From Casuarius casuarius (taxonomy: Eukaryota > Chordata > Aves > Casuariiformes > Casuariidae), in assembly GCA_003342895.1 (NCBI GenBank), contig PTFA01000024.1, forward strand, positions 5,079,505 to 5,143,504: a stretch of DNA of 64,000 nt, read 5' to 3'. A model generated the notes under the pieces. That model was given only the letters and a program-made list of their open reading frames with translations, was not told the DNA's origin and did not search any database. Below, piece by piece: positions 12,569 to 25,500 of the stretch. Every line of letters starts with the position of its first letter. The first letter of the stretch is position 1. A program made the position numbers and the translations under genes.

Positions 12569-15500
12569 GTAATGTACATGTCCTTGCGATTTTTTTTTTT
12601 CCCAAGATAATGTGAGATTTTTGATGTGCTAATCCAAACTAGTGCTGGCATAAAGTTTTTATGATATACATTATATTAATAGTTGTTAATGCTTTGAAAA
12701 AGCATTTTTTCAATTTTTGCTTTGGCGTGTGTGTCTTAGTCCCATAAATCAATTTCACCTTTTTTTTTTTTTTGTNGAATTCTCTTTACTGTGACTCTGG
12801 TCTGGCAGGCCATTCATTTAGGAAAAGGTAAGGAAAATTTGATGCCCCCCCTCCCCCCATCTTTCTCGTGTACCTTTACAGCACTGCTTCATTACAAGCT
12901 ACCCTCTCTACCCTATTTGCACTTGTCAAGGCCATGAAAAAGAAGAGCATGAAAAAGATGTGGAAAACGTCAATGCCACAGCACAAAAGCAGCAGCCTAA
13001 AAATGAAGGGACTGTTATAAATACTCTGAGTGACATGAATCAGAGTTATGAAAGCAGAAAGCAGCAGCATGCCAGGACGTTTGTACCTTTCACGGGGATT
13101 ACGGAGAGTAGGTAACACTATTTACTTAAACAATGTCATCGAATTGCTTTTTAAAATATTATAGCACAATAATGCTTTGACTGTTCTCCTGCGTGCTGAC
13201 TTGGCTGGCAGATTTCAGCCTGGTGAATTTATATGGGAGCTAATTTTAATTATTCTCATGGCCATTTACAAAGTGGTGATAAAGATTTAAGGTAGAACTT
13301 TTATCTTTTAAACTACATCCTAAACTACTGTCTTTTAAACTCGACCTTTTATCTACAAACTGTTTAATGGTGATAATAGAAAATAGAGAAGGATAGGAGG
13401 AATTAAAGAAGGGGTGCTCTCTTGGACTTGCAAAGTGCTTGTAAAATTCTGTTCATTTTGTAAAATTTGCTATATTTCATGGCCAAAAAGTATTTATTTC
13501 CTGAAGAAAAAGAGTTTGATATCTGTAGGCAACAGTACTATCAGAAAAAGCAAGGGCAGATTTTTGTTTCCTACCAGCTACCTACATAAAGATTCAGATG
13601 GGTAGCCCTGCCCCAGGCACTTGAGAAACAGTTGAGGGAAAGTCCCCTTGCCCTCTCAAAAACAAGCAACACTTCCCAGGAACCCTGCCGCGTTTCGCAG
13701 TGCGACTGAAACCCACCTCCACCAAAGCAAAGCATTTCACCTGAGTCCATGCTGCTTCTGCAGGACTTGCCAGGCGTCGCCTCTTGGCCATCCCGTAATC
13801 CCTAGTAGTTTGCTTCTAATCCTTAGCTAAACAAACTCGGCTTAACTGAGCAAACACTCCTAACAGGCAGCTAATTTTATTGTCTCTAAAGACAATAAAA
13901 CTAGACATCCTTAAGATCCCTTGGCAACTGCAGAGACCCAAGAGAACAAGTGAGGAAAAGAGGAGGTTCGAAGTGCCCCTGAATTCTCGGGAAAACAGGT
14001 CATTTTGTCTTGCAGGTAAAAAACTGAACAGGCACTGCTGCCAGAACGGCGGGACCTGCATCCTGGGGGCTTTCTGCGCCTGCCAAAAGCATTTCACCGG
14101 CAGATACTGTGAATACGACGAGCGGCAAAGGTAAAAGCCAAACCAAAACCAAGCAGAGGCAGACAGAGCTGCTCCGGGTGGTTATTTTTTGTGGGGGATT
14201 GGCGACATACCAAAAAGTCTCCCTTGTCCTCGACAGCAACTGCGGCAGCGTTGCCCACGGCGCCTGGGTGCTGCGGGGCTGTCAGCTGTGCCGGTGCGGC
14301 TACGGTACCCTGCACTGTCTCTCAGACATGACGCACGGCAACTGCGGTAAGGGCAGCACGTTCAGTCACCCTGCTTTATTTTGTGCTTTACAGAATTGCC
14401 TTCTGCAAAGGTGGAGGACCGTGCATGTGCTCTGTTTAAACTTGTGCAGGGGCCTGCCTTGCTTCAGGGAATACATTAGTGAGACAGTAAATGATAGCGC
14501 TGTCACTTGTCTAGTACATCACATAAAATACTTTGAGATCTTCATAAAATTTCTGTGCAGTCAGAAACTAATTCCCCCACTTTAATTGAAAATTACAACA
14601 ATAAATGTTTCTCCTGTTTCGCAAACCTGCATATGTCCATGACTTCTCATTTAACCAGGACAATTTGTGTAACTAAGCTACATCCAAGCATAAAAAAAAT
14701 GCTTAAGTCAGGAGAGAGTTGGCCATACTTGAAAACCATTAGTTTGAGCTGGTAAAGTAGAAGTACAAACCAGTATTATACTAGAGAAATCAAAGTACTG
14801 AAAACTTAATGTGATCTTGCATAAGTTACTTAACCTGCAAATGGCAGAAAATGGGTCTGAATTCAGATCCATATCATAATCTCCAAAATATTCTTATATA
14901 GAGCTCTAAGACTGAGCGCACTGCACAAAAATGCATAGCCATAAGCCCCAATTTGTGTCCAGCAGTAACATCCATACTTTCATACTCCTAAGCGATGACT
15001 TGTACAAGTTAAACATATCTCCAGGGGCAAAGCCAGTGCAAAACACTCCTGCCCTCCTCCATCTGTGGTCACAGGTTAGCAGGGTAAAGAAACAAGAGAC
15101 CTAAATAGCTTCAAAGGTTTACTTGTACCCTGAGAAACTGTCAGGGTCTCGTTTAGGGAAAGAAGAGGCTATCTGAACATTGCATTGAAGCTGTGACTCC
15201 TCGTTTTTGCCATCAACTCAGAATAAAACACAAAAGTTTTAAAACTTAAGCCTCTCAGATCCCCAGGGAGTACCCTACTGCACAATAAGCATAAAAGCCC
15301 AGCAAGGTGAAATGCTTGCAAAAGCAATTATTCCCATCTTTGCAACCACAGCCAAAAATACTTTTGCCTTGAAGTCTTCTCTGTTGACTACTTACATATG
15401 GCAACTAAGCAGCACCCTTCAGAAGAGCTAAATGCTTTCTTGCTGAGGTTCCTTGAACGTTTAACTCTGAATGCACCCTGCTGCTGCTTGTTACAGGAGC

Positions 15501-16131
15501 AAAAGACCTAATAGGCCTGGCCCTGCTCAGTAAAAGCAGTCGTACTGCTCCTGAGCTCAGCTTCAGAGGCAGCAAAGGTGCCAAGGGGTGTCGGCTGCTC
15601 ACCCCCTGCCTGGGTGAGGGTATTGCTTTCTGCTTGTGCTAATGGCTGTACGTGGAGGCCCTTCCTGTTAAGGGAAGGGTTAAAAGGCTCCATGCAGGCT
15701 TGAGCGCATACCTCTTGTGAAGATCTTGCTCTTGCTTTTGCTGGGTATTTACTTTTGATTATTCTGAGATTAATGCCTGCAAGAGCTGATAAGTGCTATC
15801 AGTTGCTCCTCAAACGATCATTGATGGGACATCTATTCACATCTTCCCCCAGAGAATAGCTTCTTTGATTGGCTTTAACAGCTGATACCTTTAACTTAAG
15901 TACCTGTGAGATGTTGGAGAAGTTTCAAAGTATGTTGAACATCCTTATATTTTATACAGTTTACATTTTACTCTTGTTAACCATTTTACTGTTGATATTT
16001 TTCTAGATCTGAAAGAAGAGGAGGAGGAAATGCCCAGACTATATTCTAGTGGCCTAAAATTACAGCAAACAGCGTTTGCACTCTTTTGCCTACTCCCCTT
16101 CCTCCTGGAGCTCTGCTGCTGGCAGCTGTGA
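12540..16131 (+). CDS. CFC1: EGF-CFC family Nodal co-receptor, Cryptic/CFC1-like (complete, six exons)
   Basis: The gene encodes a predicted 201-residue GPI-linked co-receptor for Nodal-type TGF-beta ligands. Coding exons are 12540-12568, 12778-12827, 12931-13107, 14016-14130, 14237-14346 and 16007-16131; the phases fit at every junction and the total is 606 nt ending in TGA. In order the protein has a signal peptide (about 1-27), a linker with N-glycosylation sequons at N41 and N63, an EGF-like domain (93-117), a CFC domain (126-160) and a hydrophobic tail (about 182-201). The adjacent cysteines 93-94 are the family hallmark. The O-fucosylation motif CQNGGTC is present, as is H131-x-x-W134, the pair known to bind ALK4. 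A second in-frame ATG at 12549 would give 198 residues. From recalled human sequences it fits CFC1 better than TDGF1, especially LFTVTL in the leader, HFTGRYCE and HGAW. The CFC1 versus Cripto name is less certain than the family. Confidence 0.92.
12778..12827 (+). CDS. CFC1: EGF-CFC gene 1, coding exon 2 (signal-peptide core)
   Basis: The 50-nt exon encodes the hydrophobic stretch [16 protein letters not shown], with one base entering and one leaving. The donor is AAAAG|GTAAGG. The acceptor follows a long T tract and includes an ambiguous base at 12776: the sequence reads GTNG|AATTC and is a normal AG acceptor only if N is A. Phase and the resemblance to the recalled CFC1 leader support the exon. 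Confidence 0.82.
12931..13107 (+). CDS. CFC1: EGF-CFC gene 1, coding exon 3 (glycosylated linker)
   Basis: The 177-nt exon encodes the segment between leader and EGF domain, starting GHEKEEHEK and ending [10 protein letters not shown] long pyrimidine-rich run precedes the acceptor CAAG|GC, and the donor is GAGA|GTAGGT. An apparently better acceptor at 12880-12881 would put the exon out of frame with both neighbours, so the 12930 site was chosen. Two N-x-S/T sequons are present. Confidence 0.85.
13108..14015 (+). other. Intron 3 of EGF-CFC gene 1
   Basis: This is a 908-bp intron between the linker and EGF exons. The first part, about 13.13-13.30 kb, is AT-rich with several ATTA-type homeodomain-like cores. 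I see no extra exon or repeat. A possible enhancer role cannot be judged from one sequence. Confidence 0.7.
14016..14130 (+). CDS. CFC1: EGF-CFC gene 1, coding exon 4 (EGF-like domain)
   Basis: The 115-nt exon encodes [14 protein letters not shown] and the rest of the six-cysteine EGF-like module, ending YDERQ. The acceptor is TCTTGCAG|GT and the donor CAAAG|GTAAAA. The matching exon of the second EGF-CFC gene has the same length, and about 25 of 37 whole codons give the same residue. Intron retention would stop translation at once, because the donor makes AGG TAA in frame. Confidence 0.95.
14237..14346 (+). CDS. CFC1: EGF-CFC gene 1, coding exon 5 (CFC domain)
   Basis: The 110-nt exon encodes the six-cysteine CFC domain, starting [10 protein letters not shown] and ending HGNC. 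The acceptor is CGACAG|C and the donor TGCG|GTAAGG. The H-x-x-W pair needed for ALK4 binding in mammalian Cripto is intact. The preceding intron is only 106 bp. Confidence 0.95.
14347..16006 (+). other. Intron 5 of EGF-CFC gene 1
   Basis: This is a 1,660-bp intron between the CFC exon and the GPI-signal exon. I see no further coding exon, repeat array or recognisable element in it. Confidence 0.7.
16007..16131 (+). CDS. CFC1: EGF-CFC gene 1, coding exon 6 (GPI-anchor signal) and stop
   Basis: The exon follows TTTTTCTAG and completes the split codon as GAT. It encodes a run of five glutamates, a small-residue patch SSG (likely omega site, residues 174-176), a short spacer and a hydrophobic tail to the TGA at 16129-16131. 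This is the usual architecture of a GPI attachment signal and fits the last exon of EGF-CFC genes. Confidence 0.88.
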
Positions 16132-16500
16132 AACTGCACAAAGGGAAATATCTGGGTTCACGTAACCCTCACCATGAGTCATGCAATTTTTTTCTCCTGT
16201 AAACTAGGTGATGCTTCCACTTACATGCTGCAGGCATATTAAGAAGTATTGAGTTAACGTTGAAATGCTTGGATTATTATAAACTCAGATTATATGAATG
16301 TGAAGTATTTATTAATATTTTATTATTTTATTACTCTTATTAATGTCTGATTCTAACAATTCTCTAGTTTTAAAACATTGTTCTTCCAGTGGAAGAAAAA
16401 AACCCAATGCTCTATGCCTTAAGTTTTGCAAAATATAGTCATTTCCTTTGTACATCATACAGATACTTTAACAAATAAAGCTAATTTTATTTCAGAAGAG
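16132..16500 (+). other. Probable 3' UTR of EGF-CFC gene 1 with AU-rich stretch
   Basis: This segment follows the TGA. A strongly AT-rich segment at about 16300-16345 contains an ATTTA-type motif and several TTATT motifs, which could act as an AU-rich instability element in the mRNA. A canonical AATAAA follows at 16474-16479. Confidence 0.5.
16474..16479 (+). promoter_or_regulatory. AATAAA polyadenylation signal, EGF-CFC gene 1
   Basis: This is the first canonical AATAAA after the stop codon, about 340 nt downstream. Another AATAAA lies at 16927-16932. Which one is used is unknown. Confidence 0.5.
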
Positions 16501-19500
16501 CTTTTGTGTTTGACTTCATTTAAACATGAAAATTCTACCTACCATTTGTCATTGTATTGTAACAAAATGGTTAGAAAAAGGCAGGGTAGGATGAACAGTC
16601 TGAAATTTTGAAAAGATAAGGAGCTTTTTAAGGCATATTTTAAACCTTAATATACAGAAGAACTCAAAGTCAGAGTCTTTCAGCTTCTGTTATTATTTCT
16701 TGTAGCTAAATGTCTTCTATGCATAATCTTAGGCAGGAAACAAATATTGCTTAAGAACACGTAGTTGATATTTATTCTTCTTTCCTGGTTTTATTTTACA
16801 TCTTATAAACATGAGCCCTTCTTTTGTTTTTAAATGGATAGTGAAGAGCAACCTCTTTAAACTTTTCCTATAGGCAATCTATCTTGATTTATATACCACT
16901 TAAATGTTAGTATTTCCAGGCTGTAAAATAAAAAATGTTTGGAACGTGTGACCGCATTTGTGATGGAAGTTTATAAGACATCAACAAAAAAATCTTTGTT
17001 TTAAAAATGTCTACAAAAAGAGGCCTAAAATATACCTTCATTCTCTGAATGTGAAGCTACTACATAGAAATAAATCAGCTTTATAATTTTATTGGCTCTA
17101 AAGTCATTAGGGATCCCTTAATAGTTTTATAAATCATTAATGATTTTTAAAAGTTAAATAGTTTTAACTCTTTAAAATCTCTTCATTAATTTCTTTAGTA
17201 CCACAAATGAAGACAACAATTCAGTTACTAAGCAGAGAAAGATGCATCACCAACAAATGACTTCATATGTTGACTGCATTTGAATCTAGGGCTATGCAGT
17301 AATAGACTTTTGCAGGGAGTCATTGTCTAAAGGTAAATTCATATTAAACTGCAATTCAGAGTGCTCCTTTTCACACTGTGGACATTGATGGAAAGAGAGG
17401 AAGGCTTCTCAACCTTTACGTAAGATGCGCTAGACCAAAAATGATCCTTTTCTCAAAATATTAGTTCCCAGAAACTCATCCATACCCATATGCCTATGTT
17501 TCCTCAGGTTTAAAAAAGTCAGATATCAAGACAATTAAGTACCAATGAGAACAGCTCGGAGGAAAACAGTGTTGCTGTTAATTATCAGATGTTGAGAACA
17601 CAGAGACGCCGTTACAAAAACATCTTGGCATACCATAAAGTGTACCTGAGAAGTCTATAGGCAATGCTGCTTGTAACATGTTTCAAATATGCTTTACTTT
17701 TTGAGGAAAAGCAGCAGGATATGCAGAAGGTACACAATATAGTAAATATATCTGTTATTTTCTATCCCTACAGAAAACATACAGAGCCATTAGAGACAGC
17801 AATTAGGAAAAGGAAAAGAGTGGTCTAACAGGGTTTACAGCAGAAGAGCCATTTCTAAGCAATAACATCCGTAGCACAGTTAACCAGAAAAAGCTGTTCG
17901 AGAGTAATTCCCTACGTAGATGAGCCTACATGCCTGCAGACTCGCTCTGATGGAGCTATACATTATTGGGTCGGTATGACTTGAAGGATTAGAGCAATTG
18001 AAAAGTCTAGCAAAGCACCCTTTTCCTGCTGCACCAAAACATCAGTCCAAGATAACTAACTAGAAGCAGCAAGGTATATTCTCAAAGCATTGCATGGGGA
18101 ACTTAGCTGGGTAAGTGATTCTAATTAATGTCAGTGCAAATCACTACTCACTCTCAATGCTAAGATTTTAAAAATTTATCCTGTGTATCTGGAAGAAGTG
18201 ACAGAGATGCAATTTTTAATTTTTTTATTTTTTCTATTTTCCTCTCCTCTCTATCTCATGCCATTGTATTCTGGGTTACTGGAAAATCTGAAAACGATTG
18301 CTTCGGGACTGCTTTACATCTACCATATTATGGCAAAGCATAGCCTCTGTGATTATTAGTTCAGGAAAACGTTTGCCTGCTCTTTGCATCAGGGGTCTGG
18401 AAGTTGCCATCAGTAAGACAGAGCAGAGTAAAAAACACTGTTATTCTTGCATACCTCAGTAGCAAAGGCATCTGTGGGAGCTGAGTTTGAAGTGAAACAG
18501 AGATCTTCAGTGGCAAAAAAAAAAAAAAAGTATTTGAAAGGTGTTCCGTATATAGTCTTGTTCACAAATAAAAATATAAATAGGAAGAATGAAAACAGAA
18601 AGCACTGAGACACAAAGGAAAGCACACAGTCACGATCTTTGCTTAGGTTAAAGCTGTCTCCGCTTTTATCTGTCTCCAGCTGTTTGAAAGAACAGATAAA
18701 AGAACGCATTATTTTCCTCCCCTGCTACCACGTAGGCCTGGCCAACCTTCTCACACGCAATTACAAGCATTTTATTAAGGTTTGTTTATAGCAAACAGCG
18801 ATGCTTATTCTCCAGCCTCATGCTAACTCTTTTTATGGGCCACTCTGTCAAACATGGCACGTCCCAGCAAACTAGACATCTGTTGCCACAAGTTGGTGCG
18901 TGTGCCCTCTCTGTATGCAACCACATTTGGGTAGAGGGAAGACCGTCAAAGAGAAATATTTATCAAACGCTTCCCAGGTCCCGGAGCCGTTAGACCTTCC
19001 ACTGCTCACTGTTGACTCCAAAACTAAAACAAATGGTGCAGCCCATCACTGGCCTCCGCGGCTTCACCCCCGCGAGAAAGGCGGCCGCCGTGCTGATAAG
19101 GGCCTGAAAGCACGGCAGCAGTGAGGCAGGGGCTGTCTCCTCCACCACCCTGGCACAGCTGCGGTGGATGCCCAGAGTTTTAATGCTGCAGCAAGCCACA
19201 GATTTACAGGGGGTTGCTGCTCTCCAATGCTCCACGTGCTGCCACTGGAAGGCAGTGATTTGCTCTGAATAAATTCCATCGCGACTTGAATAACACATCA
19301 AGACTTTCCAATACGAGCCCATAAGATCGGCTTACCTCTGCAGGCACTCGACACTAAGAAAGCATTACTCATTTGGCTCTTTGAGTATCTGGCAGTTGTC
19401 TCTCAAGGTGATTTTACTCCTAGTGAGGAAAGATGGATTTCTGTTGTCCCCGTAAAGCGCTAATGGTGCCCATAGGTGCCAATATCCTTCCCCTCACCTA

Positions 19501-22500
19501 CAGCTGTGAAAAAGGCTTTTTTTTTCCAGCTGGCCAAAACAAAATCAGAAGTAGCTTCCCCTCACTTGTTTTTGCAGGGTTTTGTGGTTATTTTGAGATA
19601 TGTAAGATGACTAGCATCTACCTTCACACATTTTGTTATTTGTCTTTTGCTGACTCTAAGATTAGTGTGTCAGCAGGCTGTGGTGTTCGGATCATTACAT
19701 CTACCATTCTCACGTGCCTGAGCAAATATACAGCAACTTTACATTTTGGCTTCCATTCATTAGAAGAGGAATACAGTACAGCGGACTGGCTCACGTACTA
19801 GGGAGCCCTGTAAATTGCATGTCATAGGTGTATACCATGTGGCAGCCTGTCAAGCCGCCCTGCAATCAGTGCCTGTGATTCACCGTCCTTCTCACCTTTC
19901 TCAGCACAGTCATGTAAGAGTATGGGAGGCTTATGACAACCCACAGCAGCTGTATACGTGTCCTCTGCAGAATTATCCAAGCATCATGAATATTCCCTGC
20001 TATTGTAAAGCACATCAGAAAGGACAGAAAGGACATTAAAACCTGTAACTCCCTCTGTATTTGGCTGATCTCTAAAGTAATGATTTGAGCATGTTAGTGA
20101 CAAAAATTTCTAGGTGGACCTTGCACTTGGCTGGTGGTGCTGTGTGGGTGACTTCTTGTTAAGAACATGAAGCCACCAAATGCCATCAGAATAAAATAAG
20201 ATGCCTTTGCAAAGCTAAATTTATAAACCAATCTACGAGGCTTCAATTCAGATATCATGTATATAATATCTGGATGAAATGCTGGGAATGTACCACAAGT
20301 GCAGGAACATTCGCAAAGGTTCAACAGCAAACAGCCCAAGAGGCAACAGCATTATTGATCCATTATAGATCCACTAGTGAGAGAAGCCTCGTTATCCTGG
20401 CTGAGCCCCCTAGCATCTGGCCTCATGGACTCAGCAGAAGACACTTTTTTTTTTGCCAGCCAAGACACACCACTTCTTGGAGCATTACACATTCTGTGGG
20501 GCATATTTGGTCATCTTTACCTAGGGAGTAGAATCAGGCACACAGCTTATGAGGGTACAAGTTGCCTTATTTATTGCCTAATACACACAGCAATGGCTGG
20601 GGTAAGCATGCTACGAGGTGAATACGCTGCTCCCCGTGGTGCGGTCAGCAGAGGCAACCCCATTGCTGGCCACGTAGTCAGCAACTGTGTGGGGAAGCGC
20701 TGGCTTTCAGAGCACCTTGGAAGGGGCGATCCTCAGGCTCACTGAGTTACTAGTTTCCATCTCTCGTCTGTTGTCAGGGTTTTTTATCTTTTCATTTTGG
20801 TGCCATTTTTAGAATCTTTGATGATTTCAAGTCTTTGCTTTAAATTCTCACCAACAAGTATCACCTCTGCAATCTCTTTTCTGTGTTTCTCTTTGTTTCA
20901 ACTTCCTTATTGTGCATGTCTTAGTGGCCTGCATGGTCTCTCGTTTACAGACTAAGGGTGATAGGGTAGCTACAGCTCACCATGAACTTCTTGTAAAACT
21001 GAGCTCTGGGTCACAAGATTGGGCCTCGCAGAACTGTGCCCTAGGTCACATTTATAAACTACTCATCCAAAGTTTTCTGTCATCAGATAGCACAACAGCA
21101 CTGAAGAATAGCTTCTTTTATAGACTTGGTATATAACACTCTGCATCTGTTACCAGCAGCACGCCTTTTTCCTCTGCTCTTCAATGTGATGCTCATTTCT
21201 GCCCCTGGGCGGTGAGGGTAAAATTCTTCCCACTATGTGTTAGTTACCTAAAAACTAGTTGTCTAAGTCTAAGCTAATAGATACATAAGAAATAGGCACC
21301 TTCAGAATATGATTTTTTTTAATATGTCTAAGAGAGTTGGAATTAATTGGTTCAGAGGGACTTGCTTCTTCTCTTGGACCACAAAAAGAGTTGAGGGGAC
21401 AAATTTAGCCTGAAGTTGCGTGTTACAACTGTAGCTGCAGTTTCCCACTATTAAAAAAGGAAGTCCTCCTGCTAAAATGCAGACTGCCGTTAAGTTACTC
21501 AGATCAAAAGCAAACCCAGGTCTGGGAGTTTGCAATTCACTGTATGAAGCTCTCTGCAATAGCTCAATGTCGCCTAGACTTCTGCCACACTGTTATCAAT
21601 AGGAAGACTTTTTTTTACTTTTTGGGTAGGCACAACCACAGAAAACTTTTACATTACATGAGGAATCCTACTCAGTGGAAAGTCAGAGGTGACTTGTCCA
21701 AGTCATAAAGCATTTCAAAAGCGTTGTTTTACTTAAGAGGAAATTTCCCATAGAGGCCAGTGACAGTACAACAGTACTGCAGTCCCATGCAGACAATAAC
21801 TGTCTTGTCAAACTCTATAGGGTTTTGTTGGAAAAGTTGCCCTTTCTGACTGCATGAACACTAAGATTATTTTCTTCAAAAATATAAGGAAAAAGGTATC
21901 ACAAATAATTTAATTATAGGCAAAAAAGTGGTTCAATGCTGGAAATGCAACCTTTGCAAGAACATCTTTAAACAGAATAACTCTCATGCTTTGCACATCA
22001 GCCTCGTTCATTCAGCCCCAACATTATGTTGGGCTCTCAATCTTCACTTTGGCTAGAAGCAACTCAGGACATTGAGAGCAAGGATTGAGGGAAGCAGGAA
22101 TCCTTGAGGAATCTAAGCAGTGCATGGTAGGATAAGCCTACCTGCATATTTGGGTAAATATTCTTCCTCTTTTTCACCTAAAATTTCTCCAAAGAGAAAG
22201 GATTCTAGGTCTAAACCATACGATGATATTTTTCTAATTCATTTAAGATTCAAGGCTCAGTACAGAAGGACTTACAATAAAGCTACTCTGTTTAATGTTC
22301 TTTCAGGATGGACATCTCCTTCCATCTACATAGCTACCTACAGCACTTCACACCATTTTGCAAACTCTAAAGATGCTGGACAACTGTGCCGTTTCACACA
22401 AAACTCTCATTCCTGGGCTGGATTAAAATTCTGCTCTGCCACTGCTTTCTCTGTCTACAGTGCTTGCACAAATGGTATAACAGTAACTGATATGAGGCAT

Positions 22501-25500
22501 AAATGTGATGAATTTGTTATAAATTTAGCAGACCAACACCGGCATAGCAGCCAGGAAAACAGAGCCCAATTCATTTTTAGGAACACGCAGTTTTTATAAC
22601 CTAGCTTCAAAGCTAAGAACAATGTTTACTGACACTTAATTTTGTTTTTCAGTTGGAGTTTCCTCTGTGTACCTCAAGACAATTTATCCAGATGTTAAAA
22701 ATGCAGTTAGTGTCCTAACGCTTTTAACATCAGTCTTCAGTAGATGAAGGACAATATTAGAAGAAAATGAGAGAAATAGATAGGAGCGTGCTTCCTCCTC
22801 TGTCTCTCCCTTCCACTATTATTCACAGAGGCAATACCCCAGTCTGTCTGTGTGGAGATATGAATAACAACTAAGTGGAAAAAGACTTGCACTGAAACGC
22901 TGTGCAGTGCCACATCTTCAGCAGAGCAATATGCTCTGTGCGTTCCTATGCCAGCTCCTCGTCTCAGCTGGGCACATCCTCTTAGTGATATGCCTGTCTC
23001 GAGTGCTGCTAACCCAAAACAACCTCAAAAGTTAACAGTAAGCGGTGCTGAAATACACGCAGGCCCACCTCCAGCCAATAGCTCCCACAGAGAATCACAT
23101 ATGCAGGTGCAAATTCGAAGTGCAATGGAGAGGCCTGATGCTGCACCTTTCTCAAGCAGTTTAAGGTGATATCAAAACCAAGCAGACAAAGGGAAGAGCT
23201 CTTCCTTCGACCTCCTGCTTCACCTGCATGTGTCTACCACCCGCTTTGCACAGCCATGCGGTCAGCCAGCTCTGCTCACTGATCCAGCTGAAATTTTTAT
23301 TTTCTGGTTTTACTGGTCTAGTTTTCAGCCAGACCAACCTCGCTGACATAGGTGTGTGGCAGAAATACACAGCAAAGGTGAGGGGGAGCCCACAGTTAGT
23401 TAGACCAAAACTGACTAAAAAAATCCCTCCACTGATGCTAATAACTTAGCTTGAAAGAATGTAGGTCATATTTCTGAGAGAAGACAGCAACCTGGACTGC
23501 AGAAACAGCAGAAAGAACTAAATGACAATGAGCAGAGAATCTGCTCATGTGGTCCCGTTATGGTATAAAAGCAGTACAACATCTCACAGGGACAAGAGGA
23601 AGAATATAATTATATGCTTCGCATGAGTGACACCATTACTGGCCATTTGTCACCTCCACTTTGTAAAGGATACTGAAAAGTTGTACAAGATTCAGAAAAA
23701 AAAAGATGCAGAGATCATTTAAGATCTGAAGACATACACTACAATGAAAAGGGTAGGAAATTCAGTCTATCCATGAAGAAGAGAGTAATTAGTCTCTTGA
23801 TCCCTGTCGGATCACACAGAAATGTGCTCAGTCCCACGACTGTGTCGAACCAACAGTGTCTCTTTCACCATTTTGCACAGAGGCACCTCGGATACAGCCA
23901 GCATCGCAGTGAACCTTTCACCAGGAGACAAAGATGCCATTCATCAGTCGGTGTTAAAATTTGGATTCATCCAGTAATTGCGGAGTGGCTGCTTATAGAA
24001 AAAAAAATTCCATCAAGCCAACCAGCAGGTGCGGTTCCCGCATTTGCGTGTGTGCACGTGTGCGTGCGTGTATGTGTGGATAAAGACAACCCTGGAGCAG
24101 GCTTTGATGCAGCAATAGCTAAAGGTGCTACAAGTGAAGAGAAAGTCCAAAGAAATGAGGCGAAGAAGATGAGACATTATTACCAATCTGCCCACTGATT
24201 CATTGCAAACAATAACGTTAAAAGCCATGAACATGAATTGCAAGTAACATCACTGTGTTAAAACATGGCTATATTAGGAGAGTGCCTACAAGTCCTGACC
24301 AAGATTGAGATTTTGCTGTGCTAGGCACTGTACAACTGCATAGGAAGAGTGAGCTGCCCTAAGGAACTAACAAAACCTAATGGATTTTTTTTTTCTGACA
24401 GTTAATAAAACATCTGTCACCACGGAGTCTGGCTCCAGCCTCCAAGGCACAACCCTTAGTGCATGTACACTCCTACTTCAGTCACATATTCATCAGCCCT
24501 GGTGGCTTTGCTGTTTATTTTCCATCTTCTCAGTACCACTCCGAGATCACAACATCAGCACAGGCACCGCTCACCAGGAGATGGCATCATTAGAAGTTAA
24601 TAACGCCGATTTCTAGCTTTGCAGTCAGATATAAGCATGAGATTGAATATAGTGTTAACGAATGACTTCCTGAGCCTCACACCCCCGAAAAAACCTAACA
24701 TATCCAAAGCAAACCATAGCAAGTATTTTAATACAAGGCACGGGTTTTTGCTAATGTAATTTCCAAAAGATGAAACCATTATTATGCATTTCTTTGGCTA
24801 CAAACCGTATAGCTCCCTGTATTTATCACGGCTGAGCATACTGTCAGCACTTAGCAAATACCGTTCTGATGTTTACTGTAGAATCAATGGAAGACAGTTT
24901 TTCTTAGGCAATTAAGAGAAAGAAAATCCTTGACTGGTTAAAAGAGCATACAATTAGATAAAGGTTATCACAGAACTCAAGCTATGGACAATAATACAGT
25001 ATTTTTTCTAGTGTTTTTCATACCGTCATTCTACTCATGTATTAAAATCAAACCCGCAGAGAACGAGTAAGCATGATCCGACCTACCGCAGGGAGGAGGA
25101 GAGATTCTTGTATCATTGTGCAAAGACTTACAGAAAGTGAAATAATTGCCTTTAATCTTACTGTTCTATCAAAGAGACCGAGGAACCCACTCGCTGGGTT
25201 AAGTGTGTCAGGAAGACAAATTATAGCAGCCCTGGTGCATGGATTCTGAGGTGCTGAATACTAATTTTAAAGGAGTTTTATCAGATAGCCAGATGAAAAG
25301 AAGTAACAGAGGCTTGTTACTTTTCAAGAGTGTATGCTCTGCCTGGCTGGTGACAACTGAAGTTTGACAGTGTGCCAAGATACACGTATAAAACAGGCTT
25401 GAAAATATTTGTTTTCAAAAATCACTATTTGGTATAAATATTCAGATCTTGGAACATTTTATAGAGTGGAGTTAAAAAATAGACTATTGTATTTTGATCA

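Noticed and set aside
12880..12930. Alternative acceptor TTTACAG at 12881 for the gene 1 linker exon
   Set aside because: It looks good as a site, but the exon would then be out of frame with the leader exon; the 12930 acceptor keeps all phases.
14109..14585. 158-codon open frame covering the CFC exon
   Set aside because: It is intron read-through in frame with the CFC exon, and splice sites on both sides explain the coding part.
22120..22599. 159-codon plus-strand open frame
   Set aside because: It has no recognisable domain or splice context, and its length is possible by chance in 64 kb read in six frames.
23773..24198. 141-codon plus-strand open frame
   Set aside because: Part of it is translation of the alternating GT/GC tract, and the rest shows no family features.
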